Positions 55,371-64,000 of a stretch of 64,000 bases of DNA are shown one piece after another. Both the position numbers and the translations under genes were made by a program. Within the stretch, counting starts at the first letter, position 1, and each line of letters starts with the position of its first letter. This DNA comes from Paramacrobiotus metropolitanus. Its lineage: Eukaryota; Tardigrada; Eutardigrada; Parachela; Macrobiotidae. The notes under the pieces are model-generated. The model was not told the DNA's origin and searched no databases. It saw only the letters and a list, made by a program, of their open reading frames with translations. The DNA lies in contig NW_026570221.1 in the NCBI RefSeq assembly GCF_019649055.1, forward strand, positions 2,356,001 through 2,420,000, in the 5' to 3' direction.

Positions 55371-57253
55371 AACGCCGTTAACATTTGAGCCGCCACATTT
55401 TCTAACGCCGTTAACATCCTAGCCGGCACATGCTGTAACTCCGTTAACATTTCAGCCGACACGTGTTATAACGACGCTAACATTCCAGCAGGCACGTTTT
55501 ATAGCGCCATTAAGGGATTTGGCCCGGTACGTGGTACCAAATTTGTGTACAAACTTAAACTTTCGCGCATTTTGAAACACTTCCATTGTTTTTTAACATT
55601 CTGAAGACATGTTATACACAGGCATAAAAACCGTTTATGGGCGCAAATTTCGATTTTGCGAGTTATGGCTGTTAGAAAACTCCAAAAAGTTTAAATGCAT
55701 TTAGGTGTACCAAAAGTCTCATTATCAACCAAATAAAGATCGTTTTTACACCGAACCAGAGTTGCACCATTTTTTTAATTTTAAAATGAATTTCAAAATT
55801 TGGTTCGGTGTAAAAATGACCTTCATGGATATGTGCATTTATATGCAAAATTCGAAGAAGATTCGCATGCCGTTTTCGCTCTGCCGCTGCAGTAAAATCA
55901 TTAATTTTATTCGGTCATGCAAATCCAAAAATTCAGAGCAGGCGGTAAATCTCAGCAACCAAAACCAATCACAGATTCGAGTAAACCACAGGTAAAAATT
56001 AAAAATCACAGGTTAGTGAGCCAAGTATAACAAATCAAAAAACAAAAAAATGATTTTGGGAGGGCACTTATAAGCATCCCAAAACTGACTACTGCCCCAT
56101 CCCCTTAATTCCCGCTTGGCGGATGACGCGCAAACCAAAACATTTCGATTTTATTAAATTTAAATCCGCAATAAAAAGTTACGCTAGAAAACTTCAAAAG
56201 GAAAAGCAGATGACGTACGAGAATATGAAAAAGTTTTGAATATTACGACAGTTCCTAGTTTTTATGATTTAAACTTTAAATTAAACGGGATCGAATGCCG
56301 GGAAGCCTTGGTTAACTACACATGTGCCGGCTGAAATGTTAACGGCGTTATAACGTGTGCCGGCTAGAATGTTAACGGCGTTATGACGTGTGCCGGCTGA
56401 AATGTTAACGGCGTTATAGCATGTGCCGGCTGAAATGTTAACGGCGTTAACATCGCTCGCTGCTTGGCTCTGAGCCTACTCCCATGTTAAGTGTGATTTG
56501 ATACCGAAGATGATCCGCCAAAAGGTCTATTCTATACTTGTATAGTTAGTGCGCAGTATATAGAAGTTATTGTATGTAAGCATAAAAAACGATAGAAATC
56601 ATTGTATTTAAACAAAAAGTGATTGTATGTAAACGCTTTGAAATATAAATAATTTTTGCTTCCAATCGTTATTCCTTGATTAGCAACTTATAGTTGGAAG
56701 TAATATAGGCATTCGCTATTAAATTAACTTTTAATTAAAATAAAGCATTTTTATACTGGTGAAGGTAAGCTGAATGGCTGATACGCGTGCTAATATTGAA
56801 ATTATTTTTGTCCGGCGCCGGCTAGCTTTGCAGGCTTGCAGCTTTGCAGGCGTGTTTCATGATTTTCATATTCTTGGGAATTCTATAGATATGTAGATTA
56901 CGTCTGCCGATGCCAAAGCTATGGACGCGCAATTCTTGGCGTTCATCTTTATTTGATTTTGTTTGAGGAAACTTAGCATTGTGCAAGTGTTCGGAATGCG
57001 AAAAACTTAAATAGCTGATACTTTACACATTAAGTACTGTGGCTAGATGCATTCCATATAATTACACTGGAAATAATTATTATCACATACTCTGTACATA
57101 CATTGTAGGATTTGCATCCATTTGTAAATCGCTTTACAACGTGCATGATGTCGTTAACATTCGGGCCCGGCAGGAATGTTAACGTTAACATTCTCGCCCG
57201 ACACACGTGTTAATCCGTAAACCGTTAACATGTTAACAGTTTTGACGACTACA

Positions 57254-58590
57254 CGCGAGCCGTAAGCGGTCTCTTTGATTTTTGATAGGAAAACAATTCT
57301 AATCAGCGTGAGTTCTAAAGCAAATTTCCCTTGGAAATTTTCTATGTAAATTGTTTTATTATGAATTGAGCTCCTTATTCGTATCTTAATTGTATGCTGT
57401 AGCCACCCGTTATAAAATCCGTGGAGTATGAACAGAGTAATAATATACATACTTATATTAATTACAATATAGTTATGAAAGACAAACGATTCCTGCAGTA
57501 AATATGTTGAATGGCGCGCTGTAGTAAGAAAATTAGGTAACTCATGAATCTGCCCTTTATTCGATATTTTGGTATGCTCAATCGGTCGAAAGGCTTGAAC
57601 GTATGCCTTCGCCACGCAATCGCTGACGTTATAGCGGCATTTACTGGGCCGTTATCAAGGCCAGTCGAACAATACTGCAATCTGAAACATGGACCGGAAG
57701 TGCGGTACCTTGTCACTATTATATAATATGGTAAAAACGCTATGACGTTTGTGCAAGTTGTCTACACAAGCGGTATATTACTGTAGCATTCGCACTTGTG
57801 TGTAGTTGTATAAAGTTATCCTGAATAACGTGGTAACACTTGGTTTGGGAGCCACCTGTCATCAAGGCCACGTCTATTCTCTAGCTCCATACTAACCTTT
57901 TACAATACGAATAAGAATACAAAATCCACAGTTATCGCATCTCGGCGCCTGCTTTTAAAAACAGACAAAACTCGAAAATGTTTCCTGGTGTTTATATGCA
58001 TTTTGCAACCGCTTTAGCGATACGTATGGCGCATTAACCAGTTCTTGTTCATACTCGCAATACATCAACAATGACATCGCCTCTGACATAGTAATGCAAA
58101 TTTAAATAATTGCAACATAATACTATTTTATGTGTAATATAGCAATGTTTTTGGTATTAATATGACAGTAAAAACTCCACGATCGACTGAATCAGCGAAA
58201 CCCAAGAACTAGAAATTAATGCATTTGCCAAACTTAACATGTGATTATACGAGTAATAGTGTGTAAAAGTATTACATCACAATATCACATTCAGTATTAC
58301 AAATTTACATGTAATGATGTATGAACGATGTACGACTGAGATAAGCGTTCTCGAGAAATAAATTTCCCACTGACTATATTGATCATCGTGTTAGCGATGG
58401 GCCTACCATAACATGTCTGTGGACTGAAACGTGCGGTTGATGATAACAATTAACAATTATAATTGTTAAAGCGCCGTACCCGATGAAACCTGGATGGACC
58501 ATTTAGATTCACTACAGAGGTCAACACTGGTCAACACTGCACAGTACTAGTTAAATGACCTGCGATGCAAATTCCAAACCGCCATATTGT
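57254..58590. repeat. Right flank of the 9-kb element: host block, inverted S1 start, S1
   Basis: 57254-57340 continues the GGATGCGC block interrupted at 48294. 57480-57730 is an inverted S1 start; its minus-strand frame corresponds to 16970-17200. About 58000-58590 is a forward S1 part. No gene. Confidence 0.5.
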
Positions 58591-58873
58591 CCCGTAAAGG
58601 GGTGCCGCGCGCCAAGTTCGGGCAGTTAAAAAATTCCTTTGCTTCTACCAATAAGCTAAATGTTTTTGTTCAGTTTAACAAAATAGTTCTTGTCCTCTTC
58701 TCGTTTGGTAGTTTTTTTACTATTCAAAACGATGAGTACAACGAATACGAGCTGAATTTATAAATTAATTTTTTGGGCAGAAACTGCATTGCTTAGTAAG
58801 AAATAATGATATTCTTTCGACAGAATTTAAAAATTGAAGGACGTCGAGAACTACGAGGTGCTTGAATAGTTTT

Positions 58874-59473
58874 CTAATGACCCTTCTCCACCTTCAGTTT
58901 AGGCACTAAAATCCTGCCTAATGCAAGGAGTGCAAATACGCGCCACCTGCCGATCCAAAGAGTACCAAAAGGTCTGGTCTCTACGTGCAGAAAATAATCC
59001 GGTATATTTTTTAACTGACTGGAGACAGTCCACTTGGCAACTGGACTGGCGCCAACCAGGGTAAAATATACGCCGGACATTGGTGGGGAAGTATGCGTAA
59101 GCTTTTCCCGAATTAATCCATCGTATAGGGAGTGGCTATCCAAAGGCAACCGATACCACAGGAAACGCCCATATGCTAAAAATGTGCGCAAAAAGCAACG
59201 TTTCTGAACGTGCATATGTGGTATATGTGGGAATAGTACCACTTTATTCATGAATCGTAGCTCGACGAAATAGCAACTGATTTTGCTGACACTGTTTGTC
59301 AGCAACAATACGGTTAGCGTCGCTAGGGACAAGCGCCGCGAGCTACAATAAAGATGCGTACTTCCCGATACTGATACATACGTACTTCTACATATACCAC
59401 AGCATATTAGGCACGATTCATTCTTTGCATAATACCTGCTATTAGATAACCGCCTTTTCGTCGTATTAATCAA
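58874..59473 (-). pseudogene. Longest open copy of recurrent protein family 'QMK' (199 codons)
   Basis: An open minus-strand frame. The N-terminal half has hydrophobic and Cys-rich stretches (LICCGICRSTYVSV, SLATLTVLLLTN). The C-terminal half has FLWYRLPLDSHSLYDGLI, MSGVYFTLVGASPVAKW, TVSSQLKNIPDYFLHVE and TLWIGRWRVFALLALGRI. The latter parts are those conserved with 47690, 27130, 45160, 62310, 43000 and 7660. Being open for 199 codons could mean it is the least decayed copy or a longer exon. No known domain is recognised and no splice sites are assigned. Confidence 0.35.
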
Positions 59474-59514
59474 GGTGCAATATTAACATTATTACTTTCT
59501 GGCTGAATTAATGA

Positions 59515-60480
59515 TTCCTCGCCTGTGCACAATCCTGGCTGTTGAATTCCCGACAATTCGGCTAGTTCACACTCGTCAAATCATAAATTAAAGCAAAATC
59601 AAATAAATATACTGCGCCTAACCACCGTGAACGCCGGTACATACATATATTGTATTATTACGTACACGGTTGATCTTATAACGCCCGGTTATAAAATCTG
59701 GCGGGGGATGGTCTATATTTTTACATCATACTAAAAACACGTTCGATAATACAGAAAGTCGACTTAATCGACTTCGTACAGTGCTACAGCCAGTAGTTGC
59801 TTTTTGCAGACGTGCCAGAATCTGATGTTCATATTAAGCAGTCTGAACCAAAGTTAATAAGTTTTAAGGTGTATTTACAGATACATGTAATATTTTATGA
59901 TGCACTCAGAATTCGACAACGACAACCAATCATCAAAGTAACACCAGCTGAAAATGACAGCGGTGTCAAGTTTTATAAACATGAGAATAGAAATTCTATT
60001 AACCAGGGCACATAGGCCCCCTCCAAATTCAAAAAATTTTCATTTTCTGTGAGAAGGTAGTATACTATTGTAGTATGCGTAAAAAACATATTTTCAGCTG
60101 CCATCGTCAACCATGTGTACGTGCTGCATATTTAATTTGCAATCCTTATTAATTTTTTTAAATGTAATAATATTATATATATGTGCGCTAATACAACGAT
60201 GTTCTCGTTAGTTGTTCTTTGCTCTAGTACGGTGCACGAAAGTTGTTAGTTATTTTAGCTTTGCGTTCTGGCATACCCTGGTACATATCAGATATTAGGG
60301 TCAAGATTTTAATTGTTTTAGAATGAACTGAATAACCGTCTGCCGGCATTTGCTTTTGTTTAGGTACTTTTATGGCTATTGCCTGATAAAATGATTAAAA
60401 TCATTATAATACCTCACATACAAATTCCACGTTACTGGACAGCAGCATTGAGGAGCTTTAAACTGATTAGGCGCCGACCT
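59515..60480. repeat. Repeat block parallel to 8690-9200, then unassigned sequence
   Basis: 59515-59860 shares GTTGAATTCCCGACAATT and TAGTTCACA with 8720-8800. The frame at 59797-60015 has no recognisable domain. 60020-60480 holds nothing I can assign. Confidence 0.4.
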
Positions 60481-61960
60481 GCGCTGTTAACTTACGAATA
60501 TCTGGCCACAACTGAAAAGATGCGGCAACACGCGCGGATACTGTAGGGAAAAGCAGCATGCAGCGGGTATTTCACGGCCTAGACCAGGGCACTGCGGGGC
60601 ACTGTTGTACGCTACAATTCGTGCAACGTGCGCAGCAGTGCCGTCGTCCAGCCCTGCAGAATAACAGAATTAGCGATGGCAAAAAGCGGTCCGTAGAACG
60701 TCAATGCCACTTCACATAATCATTAAATTCCGCAGAAATTGATGCTTTCTAATTTTAAAGAATCCCACATAGCAGAAATGGACGACAAATTTGTATTGTG
60801 CGCTCGCCGACTGTAAATACTCCACGATCGCCAAAATCAACGAAACCCAGCAACTGGAAAATGCACATTTGCCAACCTTAGCATGCGGTTGTCCGAGTAT
60901 TATGTACATGTACGTGATGTACGATGTGGGATTGAGATAAGAGTTCTCGAGAAGAATAAATGTCCGACGGATTACGTTGATCATCGTGTTAGCGATGAGC
61001 CAAACATTACTTTTCCGTTGACTGAAACTAGCGGCTTAAATTAACAGCTATTCTTATAAAGCGCCGTATCAGATGAACCCTGGACGCTCAATAATTTGGG
61101 TACCGAATACAAAGGTCAATTCTGCACAGTTAAACGACCTGCGATACAATTCCATCGCTATGCCAAGCCGCTGCATTATTCCACGGTTTTGCTAATCTGT
61201 GTAACGAGAATTCCTCCCAGTAAATTTGTGCATAAGAGGTTTTTTTTAACTTATGTACGAGTACTAGAGGACGAGATTTTCTGAAACGATATGGAAAAAT
61301 TTGTATACCAGAATCCTACATAGATTTTCCGAGTACGCATATGGCTCTTGGTCTGCTGATACTTGCGAACGCATGCACTGAATTCACAGAAATAAACTTT
61401 ACATGGCCCCCGAATAATGTATCCATTTCTGAGCAACGCTGGACAAAAGTCTTACTGTGTAATGTACGATGTACCGTAAGAGTATAGGTAAGAATTTCGA
61501 TGCCGCGGTCGCCGTGTCTGTTATAAACTTACAGTACCAACTTCCGTGCAGAAATTTAGGTAGAAATACCGGCTTACAGCGTGTGCATTGCTGCCGTTCT
61601 GTTTCCCGGTGCTGCCTGCAACTAATTAGTATTTACAATGTAGACGTTGACGGTAGCGTAACTAGCGTTTTCTGTTATCCGTACGCTGCACACCCAAGAC
61701 ATAACCCAAGAGGAACCTGCGGCTGTCCAAAAATTGTCTTTTCCTTGAAATATTGCTTTAACTTTCATGTCCAGTTCAACGTTTTGAAAGATTTCTTATT
61801 CAAGGCGTTCCGGACGATGTTCCGCTGTACTGGAGGAAACCGTTTTGATAACATGGCAAGGCGTACCAGTTTTCGACATTCCCCAGCCAGCTAACATGCA
61901 CTCACAAAGTGCATAATAGTGGGATGGAATTTGCTGAAGAGCAAGGTGCACCGCTGCGTT
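60481..61960 (+). repeat. S1 copy followed by ACCGATCGCT-type and 'GWDLPK' blocks
   Basis: S1 signposts at 60575 (CCTAGACCAGGGCAC) and 60840. At 61815-61960 the reading MFRCTGGNRFDNMARRT parallels 18879-18950. The succession S1, then block, then 'GWDLPK' is the same as at 16920-19100, supporting a conserved order of blocks in the duplicated unit. Confidence 0.5.
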
Positions 61961-62149
61961 ATTATTATTCGACTATTGAACTCTATAATTATTAAGTTGC
62001 CATGAATATTTGTGGCGAGTGCGTTTATCATGAGTCTAACAACTGCATAACACTATCGTCCTACAATTTTTTTTAATTTCAAAATTTATTAATGTTTTTC
62101 GTTCGACAAAGTTTTTTTTCTTGGACTCTTACAATGAAAAGAAACGATG

Positions 62150-62590
62150 ATTATCAAAGCAATTCGCAGAGAACGCATCGTGCCTATTTTATGCCCATTC
62201 AAAAGCGTTGCGTTTTCCGTTTTACATTTTTACTATGACCGTTTCCTAAGGTAGTTGGTATTTTTGGATGGCTGCTCTTTTATACAACGCAATATGGAAG
62301 TGGGAGAAAGCTAACGAACCGGCTCCTTACAAATATCCGGCGTATATTTAATCTGGATTGCTACGATCCAGGTGCCAGTGGATAGTAGCCGTTCAGATGA
62401 AACGTTTACCGGCTCTTTTCATTGCATTTTGTAATTTCATCCCATTACGCTGCAGATCCCATTACGCTGAAAATCTAAACAGGGTGCCACCGAAGAGCAG
62501 ACATCAGAATCTCAGATATCACCGCGTGAGTGTTACGGGATCGGCGGAAGCGTAATCGTGGCCAAGAATGAAATACTTAACATTCATTTG
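62150..62590 (+). pseudogene. Fragment of recurrent protein family 'QMK'
   Basis: The forward frame 62358-62552 reads QWIVAVQMKRLPALFIAF and then FIPLRCRSHYAENLNRVPPK. Upstream pieces include KANEPAPYKYPAYI (about 62300). It parallels 27130-27440 and 45141-45440. Unidentified. Confidence 0.4.
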
Positions 62591-62709
62591 AAAGCACACA
62601 AGCGTTGCATTATTAATAGTCCATTGCTTGTGTTCTTTGTAATGAATGTTATATGGAATATAACTTTTGACCCTTCCAGAACCGATGGGGTATCAAATAA
62701 TAATAATTT

Positions 62710-63159
62710 TGTCACTGCCAGAGGCCCATGACTGCGCCTGGTGCGTACGGTCCACACAGGACGTACTTGCACTCATTGCTTGCCATATCGCCTCTCTCGC
62801 TTGTACGTACGTGTGCTGCTGCACTGCACTCATCCGCTGAAGCGGATATACGCAGCGCATACACTGAGCATACTTGCTCTCTCGTCCCTCTCTCGCAGTA
62901 TGACTCAGCGTTCATACGCTCGCGTTGGATAGAGTCCAGTCTGCGCATCATCACACAGCTGATGGCTCACACCACGTGCTTGCCGCCAGTTGCTGCTTTC
63001 ACGCTTTGACAGACGCTCAAGAACCCACTTAGCATTCACTTGCTTGTTAGCCATCAGTGCTTTGTTCTTGCTTTCCTGCTATTACGCAGCTTTGTTCCCC
63101 CTTTATTTGTACAATAAAGCTCCACTCGTGATCTCCTCGTGCTTGTCTGTTACATCACA
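62710..63159 (+). mobile_element. Probable solo LTR (about 450 bp)
   Basis: An insertion relative to the paralogue at 45520-45620. It begins TGTCACTG and ends near TGTTACATCACA, with TG...CA-type ends, an AATAAA signal at 63113-63118 followed by about 40 bp, and no coding. The composition is more GC-rich than its surroundings. No 4-6 bp target duplication is clear, so exact ends and class remain open. Confidence 0.4.
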
Positions 63160-64000
63160 TAGATAATTAATAAATAAATAATTTATAAAAATACAGATAA
63201 ATAATTATTCAAATTCTAAAAGTTTATTAGAAAACTGTTCGGTTTTGCATACTGCCAGACACGTTACTGCACTGTTTTATGGCACCGTATACCAAATGAT
63301 TTGCGCCTGTTTACACTGGACTGATAACCGTTGCTGCACGCAACATCAGGTGGTTGCAAAGCAATGTTTAAAATAGGCTATTACTTTACAGCAAACCAGT
63401 TTAGCAACTGCCGTTTTTTCATTCGCCGGTATATGCCATGTGCGAAAATAAAACACTTCAGACGCCAGTACAAATTCCAGTACAAATTCCAGTACAATCT
63501 ACCGGGCCTAAAATTACTCTGCAGATTTCTCGCTGCAAGCCATGCGCTAAGTTCATAACACTGTCGTAATTAGCCGCGAAAATTGCGGAATGACGTGTAC
63601 AAGAAGTATGAGAAAAACTATGTAAGTAGTTTTAGTTATTTTCATACTTAACCTGCTGACCTTTACTGTGCTTTTACGAAATAACCGCTGTACGGTAATT
63701 ATTAGTCGGGGTCAGTTCAGTGAATCACGGTAACTTTTTTCCTGTTCAAGCATAGCACAGCAAATTCTTTCTCAGCATATGATTGTATGTTAGCAGAAAG
63801 CAGTCCAGTTTTCGTTTTCTTTTATAGTGACCGTACCAGGTACTGTACATAATGGTGGAAAAGTGTTTGGTACATTAGTCATGTCTGTCTATGCAGACTG
63901 TAAAGCCCAGCAGAAGTTTTGCACACATGGTCTGCCATGCGAATAGCCACCGGAAGTAAAGTGTTTGGCAGTTCAAACGTTTAGCTGAGTATTATAGGCA
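63160..64000. repeat. Repeat block parallel to 27530-27730 and 45580-45800
   Basis: 63200-63370 shares AAAAGTTTATTAGAA and CAGACACGTTACTGCACTG with 45630-45690. A 12-bp unit, AATTCCAGTACA, repeats about three times near 63473-63497. The remaining part to the window end has no gene that I can support. Confidence 0.4.

Larger units (their letters stand above)
48301..57253. mobile_element. 8953-bp TIR element rich in a GTTAAC repeat ('GTTAAC element')
   Basis: The ends are 103-bp inverted repeats (48301-48403 and 57151-57253) with about 11 differences, starting TGTAGCCGGCAAAAC and TGTAGTCGTCAAAAC. CGCGAG is duplicated on both sides (48295-48300 and 57254-57259). Paralogues at 16425-16445 and 24460-24480 show the uninterrupted target. 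The interior has multiple arrays of a 33-bp unit (AAATGTTAACGGCGTTATAA core), A-rich low-complexity DNA, two duplicated segments and a nested element. No intact coding gene is seen. A 6-bp TSD and long TIRs would fit a Maverick/Polinton-type integration, but no polymerase or integrase is readable and the ends do not start AG. Class unresolved. Confidence 0.7.

Noticed and set aside
1-64000. tRNA, rRNA, operon, Shine-Dalgarno or riboswitch features
   Set aside because: I saw no tRNA-like B box with a matching acceptor stem, no rRNA signature and no bacterial gene organisation.

Overview
This looks like AT-rich nuclear DNA from an invertebrate animal. I found GT/AG introns in one transposon, repeats at every scale, nested transposons with target-site duplications (TSDs), and no operon, rRNA or tRNA signal. 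The phylum cannot be fixed from the sequence. I see no intact, clearly functional host gene. Almost all short ORFs are chance frames in decayed repeats.

The background is a set of old, diverged sequence blocks that recur across the window in both orientations. Two loci (1-800 and 13858-15284, minus strand) and a third scrap (21555-21700) are pseudogene copies of a rhodopsin-like receptor resembling the FMRFamide/myosuppressin receptor and nematode Srw type. Two other protein-like motifs recur in other blocks, one around 'GWDLPK' and one around 'MVAVQMKxIPDxF'. I do not recognise either. My reading is a decayed array of duplicated chemoreceptor-like gene neighbourhoods.

Younger mobile elements cut this background. 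Comparing an interrupted copy with an uninterrupted paralogue in the same window often shows the empty site. From left to right they are: (1) 1428-4219, a gag-only retroelement with the split direct repeats (A1-ORF-B1-A2-B2) of PAT/Ngaro-type tyrosine-recombinase retrotransposons; (2) 4686-5719, a Tc1/mariner-type element with a 130-bp foldback element nested inside; (3) 10481-11232, a TIR element rich in ATAATCATG-like repeats; (4) 11974-12841, a short TIR element with a 3-bp TSD; (5) 13177-13562, a 5'-truncated LINE fragment with a 16-bp TSD; (6) 33427-33612, a pogo-like MITE; (7) 34128-38752, a nearly complete PIF/Harbinger element with a transposase and a Myb/trihelix-like gene, both apparently mutated; (8) 39878-40845, a TIR element with a 4-bp TSD; (9) 47475-47614, a small foldback; (10) 48301-57253, a 9-kb element with 103-bp TIRs and a 6-bp TSD, filled with a 33-bp GTTAAC-containing repeat and carrying a nested 875-bp element; (11) about 62710-63159, a probable solo LTR.

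The least familiar items are the 9-kb GTTAAC element, the split-direct-repeat retroelement and the two unidentified recurrent protein motifs. No sequence search was possible, so all family names rest on motifs, termini and TSDs read by eye.
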